Assembly (NCBI GenBank): GCA_951213105.1
Contig: OX578153.1
Coordinates: 58,264,520 to 58,328,519 of the forward strand
Length of the DNA: 64,000 nt
Source of the DNA: Amaurobius ferox
Taxonomy: Eukaryota > Arthropoda > Arachnida > Araneae > Amaurobiidae
Direction of reading: 5' to 3'
Shown piece after piece: positions 33,594 to 44,777 of the stretch; positions within the stretch are counted from its first letter, which is position 1; the number at the start of each line of letters is the position of its first letter. The position numbers were made by a program, and so were the translations under genes. The notes under the pieces are model-generated. The model saw only the letters and a program-made list of their open reading frames with translations. It did not search any database and was not told where the DNA came from.

Positions 33594-34400
33594 CATAGAA
33601 GCTAATACTAGAGATTCGTCTGCTTCTCTATGTAATACAGGTATCAATGAATTTTCATTCATATCAGCTATATTGCAGACTCCAGAGCTAAATAATTGTG
33701 CGTTAAAAAATTCAACAATTCTTATACAACTCATCTTAGAGCTTGATGCGTTTATATCCTCCATACGCGAAAATTAAGCTTCGTTGTAGAAATGATCGAA
33801 GTTTGATAATCTTTTAAACTTATAAATATTGATATGCGTTGACTCAGTATATAGATGCACAGAAATTACGCAAAAATAAAGCGGTTTTTGGACGGATGCA
33901 ACACTAAATATAAATTAAAAAGAACTTTAAAAATCACGATTTTGACACAAGATGGATACCATATTTTATTTGAAGTGAGTTAAGTGATCCTTTCATATAA
34001 TATGGGTGCAATTCTTATTTTAATTTTTATTTAAAAAACTACAGAACCTATTTAGCTGAATTTTTTTATATATATTTTATGGGATAATTTGAATATTTCT
34101 TTGAATTTCCGAAGCAATTCGTGAATTTTAAATTCGCTTAAAAAATGTTTGAAAAATTAGGTCTCATAGGGTTCAATGTATTTCATGTTTTCAACCCAGC
34201 TGTAATCCAAAACTAATTGGGTGATATTCATTTACATTCCGATATGTCCCGCAGACCGTCTCAAAAATATACTATAATTTCATTTTCATAAATTCATTTT
34301 TACGGCAATTATCGTGCGAACGAACAGACAGACAGACAGACAGAATGGACAAAGTCATAAAGACTTTTCAACTATGTTGTAAAGTGTTAAAAATGGCACA
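33594..34400 (-). repeat. Family F element, minus copy, right part
   Basis: Continues the F copy that begins at 28838. In reverse it matches 37184-37960: TTATACAACTC..., ACCCAGCTGTAATCC, GACCGTCTCAAAAATATAC, a GACA tract, and an end hairpin ACTTTTCAACTATGTTGTAA then AGTGTT. The 3' hairpin arm GTTGTAAAGTGTT is the near inverse of AACACTTTCCAAC near the other end (28870-28885). Confidence 0.8.
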
Positions 34401-35012
34401 CTTTCTATATTTCTGTTAATATGGGAATTTCGGTATAAAAAAACAATATTTCATCTGCGGTCACTGTATGTTGCGTTATTTTCAACGTTTTTAGTCATGT
34501 TAAGCTAAATATCAATTAATAATAGCCCTATTTATCAAGAGTTTGATTTGAAGAATAACCAATAATCTGTCTTCGGAATTTAAAACGTGGCTCTCATAAA
34601 ATAGTTCTCATAATGGAAGCAAAAATCGTAAATAAATTCAAAGGTAAAATATAAAATAAAATCGTCTGCTGTAACTATAAATTAAAATGTGACAAGAATG
34701 GCTAATTTTACATGTATGGAATTGATCGAGGACATTTACAATATTTTTTCTATACATGATGATTTAAAAACAAATTTTATCTGTCTAGCAGTTTTCGGGT
34801 TTCAGCTAAAAAATTGTTAGAAGAGAAAAATTCCCTAGTTTATAAATTTTTTGAACAAAATTAAGATTTTAATTTTTTTCGTTATTTATAGGTCAAGTCC
34901 CACATGTATACAAAGTTTCAAGTTACTAACTTGAGTTGCGTAATTTTCCGTAGTCAGTTTATGTCACTCAGCTGTATGATAAGAAAAATCACAACCACGG
35001 TAATGTAATAAA
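34401..35012. other. Spacer, nothing recognised
   Basis: AT-rich. No gene or clear repeat. Confidence 0.4.
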
Positions 35013-35764
35013 ATATGAAGTGGGCAGTACATGACTCTCTGCAGATTCAAATTCATTTTTTTTATTACTTTAATAATGTAATAAATTTAATTTCATTGCA
35101 TAAAATAACACCGAATTTGCACTTTTAATTCAATTTTAGTTTTTATTTGGTAATTGGAGATTTTTTCAAAGGTGGTGTAACAAAAAAGCGAAATATCGCA
35201 AATATCTTGAGAACAGGCAGTCCTAGAGTAGAGGAGTTGATCTTATTCTGTGCCTCGTCAAAAATTACGTATAAACAAGCATTTAATTGATACAATTGAG
35301 CATACGTAGTTTTTATTTAAGATTTTGGCGATTTTTGCAGGTCATTTTGTTAAAAAATGCAGATTGTTCTTTTCCGAATCGTATCAAAATCTAACCAGTA
35401 CCAAATTTTATATCCCGCAAGTGACTTATCTACTAAATTTTGTAAAATTTGGTTAAATAGTATTTTAGCTAGAGTGGATGCATGAGATTTTTGTGGGCTA
35501 TTTCGCAAAAAATGCGGGTTCTTTTTTCCCGAATCGTACCAAATGCTTATTAGCACCAGGGTCATACAGGTGACTTACCTACCACATTTTAGGAAATTTG
35601 GTCCATTAGTTTTTTAGAGTTGGAGTGGATGCATACATTGCACAGACAGACACACAGACACATAGACACAGAGACAGACAGACAGACACACACACAGGTG
35701 TCACACTAAAATTATTTTTTTTATTCTAGAGGTCCCAAAACGTGTAGATCCGTCGAAAACTCAA

Positions 35765-36550
35765 CTTCGAGTTGCAATTTTCTACACGATTCCAATACTC
35801 AAAATCGAGTTGCGCTTTCTTACACGATTCCAATACTCAAAATCGAGTTGCGATTTTCTACACGATTCCAATACTCAAAATCGAGTTGCGCTTTCTTACA
35901 CGATTCCAATACTCAAAATCGAGTTGCGATTTTCTACACGATTCCAATACTCAAAATCGAGTTGCGCTTTCTTACACGATTCCAATACTCAAAATCGAGT
36001 TGCGATTTTCTACACGATTTCAATACTCAAAATCGAGTTGCGCTTTTCTACACGATTCCAATACTCAAAATCGAATTGCGATTTTCTACACGATTGCAAT
36101 ACTCCAAATCGAGTTGCAATTGTCTACACGATTCCTATACTCAAAATCGAGTTGCGCTTTTTCTACACGATTCCAATACTCAAAGTCGAGTTGCGATTTT
36201 CTACACGATTCCAATACTCAAAATCGAGTTGCGATTTTCTACACGATTCCAATACTCAAAATCGAGTTGCGATTTCTACACGATTCCAATACTCAAAATC
36301 GAGTTGCGATTTTCTACACGATTCCAATACTCAAAATCGAGTTGCGATTTTCTACACGATTCCAATACTCAAAATCGAGTTGCGCTTTCTACACGATTCC
36401 AATACTCAAAATCGAGTTGCGCTTTCTACACGATTCCAATACTCAAAATCGAGTAGCGCTTTCTACACGATTCCAATATTCAAAATCGAGTTGCGATTTT
36501 CTACACGATTCCAATATTCAAAATCGAGTTGCGATTTTCTACACAATTCC
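35765..36550 (+). repeat. 38-bp minisatellite, ~20 units
   Basis: Units read CACGATTCCAATACTCAAAATCGAGTTGCGATTTTCTA with 37-39 bp variants (GCGCTTTCTTACA versus GCGATTTTCTACA types, partly alternating). The unit is a slightly altered form of the last 38 bases before the E hairpin (CGAGTTGCGATTTTCGGCATGATTCCAATACT), so it grew by local duplication. It has no stop codon in any plus-strand frame and 38 is not a multiple of three, which explains three long overlapping open frames. Confidence 0.95.
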
Positions 36551-36552
36551 AA

Positions 36553-36620
36553 TACTTCCGGCCGTCTAAACAGCTACTCATGTCCTAGGACGAGTCGGGC
36601 GGTCTGGGCTTTCGACACGA
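36553..36620 (+). mobile_element. SINE tail fragment in minisatellite
   Basis: CCGGCCGTCTAAACAGCTAC to CGAGTCGGGCGGTCTGGGC matches the tail of the SINEs at 59070-59130. It separates the minisatellite from the E terminal hairpin. No clear target duplication seen. Confidence 0.7.
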
Positions 36621-36665
36621 TTCTAATACTTTACCTATACATTACCATGTATTGCAGGGAAAGTA

Positions 36666-37033
36666 TTAAAATAAAATACAACACGCTAAAATGAAAAACA
36701 AAGAATATAGAGATTCCTACATCTTTTCTATGCACCCGTTTGACTTGCGATTAAGCCAAATAATCTTCTGTCGTATTTTCTAATTAAATTATCTTTGTTC
36801 CGAAAGAAACTTTTTTCATTTGCTCTGTTAGTGCACTATTAATGTCTTCTGTACCAGATTCGTTCGTAATAAAGATATATGATTTCGGGTTAGAGCATCC
36901 AAGACACTTATAATGTATCAGCTGCATTCTTTCTTCTCGAATATAAGTTTTTTTTTCTATTTTTTGTTGGGGAACGTTGATTTATTTATTTCCAACAGAA
37001 AGGCTGAGCTCTGAATTAATCTGTTAGTAAAAA
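36666..37033. other. Spacer, nothing recognised
   Basis: AT-rich sequence between E copies 1 and 2. Confidence 0.4.
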
Positions 37034-38900
37034 CCTGATGTGGGCTGCACATGACTTTTCCTGTAATCTCATATTAACGTTCTCTTTATTTCTTCAATAA
37101 TGCATTAAATTGAGTTTCATTGAGCAAAATTACACCGATAATTATTTTAAATCACACTGCATTTGCACTTTTAATTCATTTTTAACACTTTACAACAAAG
37201 TTGAAAGGTATTTATGACGTTGTTCATTGTGCCTGTCTATCTGTCTGTCCATTAGTACGATAACTGCCGTAGAAATGAATCACAATGAAATTTTAGTATA
37301 TTGTTCAGACGGTCTGTAGGACCTATAAGAATATAAATGATTAATATCACTCAATTAATTTTGGATTGAACCCGGGTTGAAAAAATGAAATACATTGAGC
37401 CCTATGGGACTTAATTTTTCAAATATTTTTTAAGCGGATTTAAAATTCACAAATTGCTTCGAAAATTTTAAATAATATTCAAATTATTCCATAAAATATA
37501 TAAAAAAAAATTCAGCAAAGTATATTTAGTAGTTTTTTAAATAGAAATTAAAATAATAATTACGCCTCTTATATGAAGCGATCACGTGACCATGATATGA
37601 AAAGATCACATGACCCACTTCAAAATAAAATATTACATCCATCTTGTCTCAAAATCGGGATATTTAAAGTTCTATTTAATTCATATTGAGTGTTGCATCC
37701 ATCATAAAACCACTTTAATTTTGCCTAAATTCTGTGCATCTACATACTGAAACAACGCAATTATAATATATTTGAGTTTAAATGCTCATCCAAATTTGAT
37801 TATTTCGACAACGAAGCCTATTTTTCACTTATGTAAAATGTAAACAGTAAAATATGTAGAATCAGTTGTATGAGAATTGCTGTATTTCTTTAACACAAAA
37901 TTATTTAGCTCATGGAGTCTGCATAGCTGATATGAATGAAATATCCATTGATTTTACAAAGAGAAGGACGATGTTTTTCGATGAAGTTTTAAACATAGAG
38001 TTTAATTACTTGCAGCTCCATGGCCTTAATTTTTAAATAAAACAAATTATTATAGTATTGTGATGGATGAAATGAATGGGAAATTGTTTATGAATGAAAT
38101 GTTGCTTTTATAGAGAGAGCCAGGCGTGTTATTTTTTCTATGACGTCATTTGAATGAATTTCAGTTGCTTTCAATGGAGTTTTCAAATATAATAAATTAT
38201 CGTAGTATTATGATAATTCTAAAATTACTACCGAGGAATGTGTCGCATGTTAGAGATGTTTAAACCAGGCAATTTATATTTCAATGCCGTCATTTGAATG
38301 AAGTTCATTTTTTTCGATTCAGGTTTAAGTTTTCAAATATAATAAATTATTGTAGTATTGTGATGAGTTTTAAAATATTGCCGAAGAATGTATTGCATTT
38401 TAGACATGTTTAAATAAAATTGCATTGAAGTTGGAAAGTGTTTCATAATCAATGCTTTAAGCATGTTTGATCTTTCTTGTTCGTTTTTATTTGGCAACTG
38501 GACTTGACGGGATTTCAACGGTAGCGTAGTATTACGAAAAAACTAAAATATCTTAAGAATTCTGAAGGAATTCTGAAATATCTTAACGTTCTGAAGCAAT
38601 GGGGTTGCTCTCATTATTTTCATTGTCAAAAGTTAAGCATAAAAAAGCATTTCATTGAAATATTTAAGCATACGCAGTCTCTTATTTTAGATTTTGACAA
38701 ATTTCGTGGATCATTTGACAAAAGAAGCAGGGTCCATTCGTACCAAAATCTAATCAGCACAAAAATAATCCACAAGCGAGTTACCTATTAAAATTTTAAG
38801 GAATTTGGTTAATTAGAATTTGAGCTAAAATGTATAAAATCTCTGCAGAGACAGACACACAGACACAGCCTATACATTACCATGTATTGCAGGGAAAGTA
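37034..38900 (+). mobile_element. Family E element, copy 2, interrupted by an F element
   Basis: The left part (37034-37183) starts CCTGATGTGGGCTGCACATG and runs to CACTTTTAATTCATTTTT. The right part (38482-38900) resumes with CGTTTTTATTTGGCAACTGG, as in uninterrupted E copies (AATTCAATTTTCGTTCTCATTTGG). It closes with ACATTACCATGTATTGCAGG and GAAAGTA and is followed after AAAG by E copy 3. So F was inserted into E. Confidence 0.75.
37184..38481 (+). mobile_element. Family F element, ~1.3 kb, nested in E copy 2
   Basis: It starts at the hairpin AACACTTTACAACAAAGTTG then AAAGGTG, followed by a CTGTCTGTC tract, TACGATAACTGCC, GTTCAGACGGTCTGTAGG, and AACCCGGGTTGAAAAAATG. It ends GGAAAGTGTTTCATAATCAA ... 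GATCTTTCTTGTT. The complete boundaries come from the two E flanks. Only non-coding text. Related copies: 28838-29150 plus 33594-34400 (minus), 49277-49690, 51030-51352. Confidence 0.75.
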
Positions 38901-38904
38901 AAAG

Positions 38905-39429
38905 TCTGATGAGAGCAGCACATGACTTTCCCTGCAGACTTATATCCACGTTCTCTTAACTTTAATTAAATTTAATTCACTTTTAATTCAATTTTAGTTC
39001 TCATTTGGTAACTGGACTTATTTTCAAACGTGGCGTAGAGAAAATACGAAAAAAATAAAATATATCGAGAACGGCTAGTTCTAGTGTAATGGGGTTGGTC
39101 TTATTATTTTCTTCGTTAAAAATTACCAGGGTCACACCCAATTGACTTACCTACCAAATTTTATGAAATTCGGTCCGTTAGTTTTGGGGTTAGAGTGGAT
39201 ACATCATTCATTGCACAGACACACAGACACACAGACACATAGAAACACAGACAGCCCCCACACACAGACGTCAAGCTAAAAATAGTTTTTTCGTATTCTA
39301 GAGGTCTCGAAACGTGCAGATCCACGTTCGAGACCTCTAGAATACGAAAAAACTATCGAAAACTCAAGTTGCGATTTTCGGCATGATTACAATAACACCT
39401 ATGCATTACCACGTATTGCAGGGAAAGTA
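38905..39429 (+). mobile_element. Family E element, copy 3 (head-to-tail array)
   Basis: TCTGATGAGAGCAGCACATG start, ACTTTCCCTGCA subterminal motif, internal deletion relative to copies 4-5, and a TTGCAGGGAAAGTA end. It contains a 75-base snapback hairpin at 39282-39356. Confidence 0.85.
39282..39356. repeat. Snapback hairpin, 34-35-nt arms
   Basis: ATAGTTTTTTCGTATTCTAG through CTCGAAACGTG is followed by the 6-base loop CAGATC and then the complementary arm ending GAATACGAAAAAACTAT. One extra A in the left arm is the only mismatch. Other E copies have the left arm only. Confidence 0.95.
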
Positions 39430-39433
39430 AAAA

Positions 39434-40215
39434 TCTGATGTGGGCAGCACAAGACTTTCCCTGCAGACTTATATCCACGTTCTATTTATTTCAATTAAAT
39501 GTAATTCACTTTTAATTCAATTTTCATTTGATAACTGGACTTATTTTCAAAGGTGGGGTGGAAAAATACGAAAAAAACTAATATATCTCGAGAACGGCTA
39601 GTCCTAGTGTAATGGGGTTGGTCTTATTCTTTTCTTCGTTAAAAATTACGCATTAAACAAGCATTTAATGGATATATTTGAGCATACGTAGCTTTTTAGT
39701 TTAGATTTTGGCAATTTTTGCGGGCCTTTCTACAAAAAAAGGCAGGTTATTTTTTTCTGAATCGTACCAAAATCTAATCAGCACCAGGGTGACCTATACG
39801 TGACTCATCTACCGAATTTTGTGAAATTCGGTCCATTAGTTTTTCAGCTAGAGTGGATACAAGCTTTTGCGGGCCATTTCGCAAAAAAAGGCAGGTTCTT
39901 TTATTCCGAATCGTACCCAAAACTAATCAGCACCAGCCCCGCCCACAAGTGACTTACCTACAAAATTTTATGAAATTCGGTCTATTAGTTTTTTAGTTAG
40001 AGTGGATACAAAATCTGCACAGACAGACAGACAGACAGACACACAGACAGACAGACACACAGACACACAGACACACACACAGACGTCACGCTAAAAATGG
40101 TTTTTTCGTATCCTAGAGGTCTCGAAACGTGTCGATCCGTCGAAAACTCGAATTGTGATTTTCGGCATGATTTCAATACTTTCCCTATACATTACCATGT
40201 ATTGCAGGGAAAGTA
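39434..40215 (+). mobile_element. Family E element, copy 4 (head-to-tail array)
   Basis: A full copy of about 780 bp. It begins TCTGATGTGGGCAGCACAAG and ACTTTCCCTGCAGACTTATA, carries ATCTCGAGAACGGCTAGTCC, two versions of the GAATCGTACCAAAATCTAATCAGCACCAG block, a GACA/CACA microsatellite at 40018-40081, and ends TATACATTACCATGTATTGC and AGGGAAAGTA. It abuts copies 3 and 5 with only AAAA between. Confidence 0.9.
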
Positions 40216-40219
40216 AAAA

Positions 40220-40805
40220 TCTGATGTGGGCAGCACATGACTTTCCCTGCAGACTTCCACGTTCTCTTGATTTTATTTAAATTTAATTCACTTTTAATTC
40301 AATTTTCGTTCTCATTTGGTAACTGAACCTATTTTCAAAGGTGGCGTGGAGAAAATGCGAAAAAACTAAAATATCTCGAGAACGGCTAGTCCTAGTGTAA
40401 TGGAGTTGGTCTTATTCTTTTCTTCGTTAAAAATTACGTATAAAACAAGTATTTAATGGATATATTTGAGCATACGTAGTTTTTTTAGATATTGGCGATT
40501 TTTACGGAACATTTCGTAAAAAAAAAGCAGGTTGTTATTTTCCGAATCGTACCAAAATCTAATCAGCACCAGATCATCCTACAAGTAACTTATCTACCAA
40601 ATTTTGTGAAACTTGGTCAATCAGTATTTTAGCTAGAGTGGATACATGAAATTTTTACTGGCCATTTCGCAAAAAAGGCGGGTTCTGTTTTTACAAATCC
40701 TACCAAAAACTAATCAGCACCAAGGTCTCACGCAAGTGACTTACATACCAAATTTTGTGAAATTCCTTCCATTAGTTTTTTAGTTCGAGTGGTTACATAC
40801 ATTGC

Positions 40806-40836
<31 letters not shown>

Positions 40837-40978
40837 CACACACAGACGTCAAGCTAAAAATAGTTTTTTCGTATTCTAGGGGTCTCGAAACGTGTAGATC
40901 CGTCGAAAACTCGAGTTGCGATTTTCGTTATGATTCCAATACTTTCCCTGTGCATTACCATGTATTGTAGGGAAAGTA
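40220..40978 (+). mobile_element. Family E element, copy 5 (head-to-tail array)
   Basis: Full copy like copy 4, with the GACA tract at 40805-40838 and an end TGCATTACCATGTATTGTAG then GGAAAGTA. Confidence 0.9.
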
Positions 40979-41156
40979 GAAAACTAATCAATGTAAAAGA
41001 TTATTTGCTAAATCAATATCAAAGAAATTGACACGTTCTTATCTCTTTTTTCATACAAATAGCGAAGCTTGAAACAATTGCTTCAGTGTGACTTAGCTAT
41101 TCTCAAACAGTGAGCCGCAAAATTGCTTAGCTGCATCACGAGAATAATAACAAAAA
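40979..41156. other. Short spacer between E copies 5 and 6
   Basis: AT-rich, nothing recognised. Confidence 0.4.
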
Positions 41157-41738
41157 TCTGATGTGGGCAGCACATGACTTTCCCTGCAGACTTATATACA
41201 CATTCTCTTTATTTTAATTAAATTTAATTCACTATTAATTCAATTTTCGTTCTCATTTGGTAACTGGACTCATTTTCAAAGGTGACGTAGCGAAAAAACG
41301 AAAATATCTCGAGAACGGCTAGTCCTATTGTAATGGGGTTGATCTTATTCTTTTCTTCGTTAAAAATTACGTATAAAACAAGCATTTAATAGATATATTT
41401 CAGCATACGTAGTTTTTAGTTTACATTTTGACGATTTTTGCGGGCCATTTCGCAAAAAAAGACAGGTTATTTTTTTTCGAATCATACCAAAATCTAATCA
41501 GCACCAGGGTGACCCCCAAGAGACTCATCTACCAAATTTTGTGAAATTCGGTTCATTAGATTTTCAGCTAGAGTGGATACAAGCTTTTGCGGGCCATATC
41601 GCAAAAAAAGGCGGGTTCTTTTATCCCGAATCGTACCCAAAACTAATCAGCACCAGATTCGCCTACAAGTGACAAGTGCGATTTTCGACATGATTCCAAT
41701 ACTTTCCCTATACATTACCATGTATTGCAGAGAAAGTA
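41157..41738 (+). mobile_element. Family E element, copy 6, internally deleted
   Basis: It has an intact 5' tip and terminal hairpin but jumps from CACCAGATTCGCCTACAAGTG to GCGATTTTCGACATGATTCC, so the microsatellite part is lost. It is followed almost at once by a family B copy. Confidence 0.85.
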
Positions 41739-41747
41739 AAAATATCA

Positions 41748-42490
41748 ATAAACTTTTCGAACGTTTTACTCTGGAGCACCCCCTTAAACGAACATTTTTG
41801 AAAAACTATATTTGTCTTGGGTGTTTCCATCAAATGATTAGCCCATATACCGAATTTCAAGCCTCTATCAAATTTTAAAGGAGCGTTTTCTCATTTATTC
41901 TGTAAATCGAAAATTTTGGTGTGCGGCACCCCTTTAAGTAGAAAATATTGGAAATCGGAAATTGCACGCTTTCTTCCTTTCGAACGATTGACCCATACAC
42001 CAAATTTGAAGTCTCTATCTCATCGTGAAGCATGCTTTCCTATCATTTCACTTTTCGAACGTTTTAGTGTGCGGCACCCCCTTAAGTAGAAAATATTGGA
42101 AATCTGAAATTCCACACTTTCTTTGTTTCAAACGATTTACCCATACACCAAACTTGAAGTCTCTATCTCATCGCAAAGCATGCTCTCCTATCATTTCACT
42201 TTTCAAACGTTTTGATGTGCTGCACCCCCCCTTAAGTAGAAAATATTGGAAATCTGAAATTCCACACTTTCTTTGTTTCAAACGATTTACCCATACACCA
42301 AACTTGAAGTCTCTATATCATCGCAAAGCATGCTCTCCTATCATTTCACTTTTCGAACGTTTTGGTGTGCTGCATCCCCCCCCCCCTTAAGTAGAAAATA
42401 TTGGAAATCTGAAATCGCACATTTTCTTCCTTTCGAGTGATTTACCCATATACCAAATTTAAAGTCTCTATCTCATCGGAAAGCATGCTT
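41748..42490 (+). repeat. Family B partial copy, plus arm of inverted dimer
   Basis: Starts inside a subunit (AACTTTTCGAACGTTTTACTC) and holds three ~150-bp subunits, two of them nearly identical (CCACACTTTCTTTGTTTCAAACG). It runs into an inverted B copy at about 42490-42500. Confidence 0.75.
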
Positions 42491-42494
42491 TCAT

Positions 42495-44777
42495 AAAGAA
42501 AAGTGAATTGATAAAAAAGGATGCTACGGATTGAGATAGAGATATCAAATTTGGTATAAGGGTAGATAGTTTGAAAGGAAGAAAGTGTAAAATTTCAGTT
42601 TTCCGATATTTTCTACTTAAGGGGGTGCCGCACACCAAAATATTCGATTTGCAGAATAAATGAGAAAACGCTCCTTTAAAATTTGATAGAGGCTTAGAGG
42701 CTTGACATTCGGTATATGGGCTAATCATTTGATGGAAACACCCAAGACAAATATAGTTTTTCAAAAATGTTCGTTTAAGGGGGTGCTACAGAGTAAAACA
42801 TTCGAAAAGTGCATTGATAAAAAACCATGCTTCGGATTGAGATAGAGATATCAAATTTGGTATAAGGGTAGATAGTTTGAAAGGAAGAAAGTGTACAATT
42901 TCAGTTTACCAATATTTTCTGCTTTAGGGGGTGCCGCACACCAAAATGTTCGATTTTCGAAATAAAGGTGAAACGCCTCTTTTAAAACGTGATAGACGCT
43001 TGATATTTGATATATGGGAAAATAATCTGACAGAAATCACAAAAAGAATAGAGTTTTTCAAAAGTGTATAGTTAAGGGGGTGGGTACTCCACACAAAAGC
43101 ATTCGAAAGATGAAATGCTAGAAAAGTATGCTTTGCGATGAGATAGAGACTTCAAATTTAGTGTACGGGTAAAAAGTTGGAAAGGAAGAAAGTGTGCAAT
43201 TTCAGTTTTCCAACATTTGTTATTGTAGGGGGTTCCGCTCACTAAAATGTTCGATTTACCGAACAAATGAAAAACGCCTCCTTTACAATGTGATAGAGAC
43301 TTGAAATTTAGTATATGGGCTAACCATTTGACAAAAAATACCAAAGATGAATACAGTTTGACAAAAATGTTCTTTAACTGGGTGCTACACAGAAAAACGT
43401 TAGAAAGGTGAAGTGATAGAAAAACATGCTTCTCGATAGAATAGCGACTTCAAATTTGATGTACGGATAGATAGTTTGAAAGGAAGAGAGTATGAAATTT
43501 TAGATTTCCAATATTTGCTACCTTAAGGGGTGCGCACACTAATATGTTCGATTTTCCTAATAAATGAGGCACGCTTCCTTTTAAATGTGATACAGGCTTG
43601 ATATTTGGTATTTGGGCCAATCATCTGATAAAAAACACAAGACAAACAGAGTTTTTCAAAAATGTTCATTTATGGATGTGCTTTGTCGCATGGTAAACCC
43701 ATGAGCCAATATTTTCGGGAATGCGACCTAGAGTCTTCTTATTTATTTTGGGGGTCAGCCTTTTCGTTCGGCCATCTGCACTCGAAATAGAAAACCAGGA
43801 TGTCGAAGTTGCTTTGGATCTCGGATTCGTACCGAAAGATTTAACGGGCGTCCTTTTCGGAAGGGTCATAGGGTCCTCGGCGACTTTGAAGTAGTGGCCG
43901 AAGGAATATCAGTTTCGCAGGGGCTTGAGAAGGGGCTTTTTGTTTTTGGAAGGCCTAAAGCCAATGGCGGTGCTTTGGGGTCAAGGGGTTAAGACCCTGA
44001 ATCCAATGGGATGTTTGTATGCGCCTCAGGGGCGTGTTTTAAAATCTTGGAGAGAGAGAGTTTTTGAGAATTGAAAAAAAGAGAAGCGAGGAGAAGGAAC
44101 TGAGTTTTGGAGTGAGTAAAGAAGTGTTCACAACAAGGTCCTCTGAGAAATGCTGTTCAGAGAGATGTCGTTTATTCGGCGATTGTTCGGTGAGTTCCAC
44201 ATTTAAGGGCCTGTGCCTGATTTGTACTTTTTACTTCTCTCTCCGGGTTAGGGATATTTAAATATTTCATATTTTAAATTTAATTTTTAATTACCATCTT
44301 TCACATTTTAGTCTATGAGACTATATATACGTTTGTAATTGTTTATTTGTTATCTTAAAGGGGTATACTTTCCATTTTGAATATTTTGAATCAATTTTGT
44401 TGTAAATATTTTATATAGTGTAAATAAATTAATGTTTGTAAATACACACGGCCATTTTCTTCTTCGCGCTCTTACCGGGCGTGTCCTAAAAAGGAAGTTA
44501 CCTTAGGACAGTGCTTCGCAGAAAAAAGTTCCAAAGGAGAAATAATAATATAGGAGTGCCTCGGGATGAGATAGACTTTAATGTAGTATAAGGGTAGATA
44601 ATTGGAAAGGAAGAAATGCTCGAATTTAGTTTCCCAATATTTTCTTCTTTAGAGGGTTCTGCACACCAAAATATTCGATTTGTCGAATAAATGTGAAACG
44701 CGAATTATTAAAAAATTTACATTATTCAGGGGTTGCTTATTGCGAGGCCGTTGATTTTCAACGGGTATTCGGCTAGT
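42495..44777 (-). repeat. Family B copy, minus arm of inverted dimer
   Basis: Reverse-oriented B running to its 5' start, the inverse of ACTAGCCGAATACCCGTTG, at 44777. The solo LTR at 43684-44510 interrupts it. Restoring GTGCTT at the insertion point gives the same text as the intact copy at 5394-5430. Confidence 0.8.
43684..44510 (+). mobile_element. Solo LTR with 6-bp target duplication
   Basis: 827 bp that begins TGTCGCATGG and ends CCTTAGGACA, the TG...CA ends of an LTR. It is flanked by GTGCTT (43678-43683 and 44511-44516). A polyadenylation-like AATAAA follows ATAGTGTAA near 44421. The family B copy near 5394-5430 supplies the empty site. It is GC-richer than its surroundings in the first half. 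Gypsy-like LTRs usually make 4-6-bp duplications, so a Ty3/gypsy source is plausible. No internal region remains. The strand is inferred from the AATAAA position. Confidence 0.88.

Larger units (their letters stand above)
35013..36665 (+). mobile_element. Family E element, copy 1, with expanded minisatellite
   Basis: It starts at a worn 5' tip (ATATGAAGTGGGCAGTACATG), then the usual E text: CTCGTCAAAAATTACG, ACCAAATTTTATATCCC, a GACA/CACA tract at 35641-35697, and CGTGTAGATCCGTCGAAAACTC. The 3' part is expanded into a 38-bp tandem array, hit by a SINE tail fragment, and closes with TATACATTACCATGTATTGC and GGGAAAGTA at 36665. Confidence 0.8.

Noticed and set aside
35765..36550. CRISPR-like array
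   Set aside because: Units are contiguous without spacers, in eukaryotic DNA, and derive from a transposon end.
35772..36694. Three long overlapping open frames (202-294 codons) with repeats like IPILKIELRF / QYSKSSC
   Set aside because: They are the three frames of the 38-bp minisatellite, whose unit has no stop codon. No start context, domain or codon signal.
44064..44261. 65-codon Ser/Cys-rich frame in the solo LTR
   Set aside because: It lies inside an LTR; no domain and no sign of selection.
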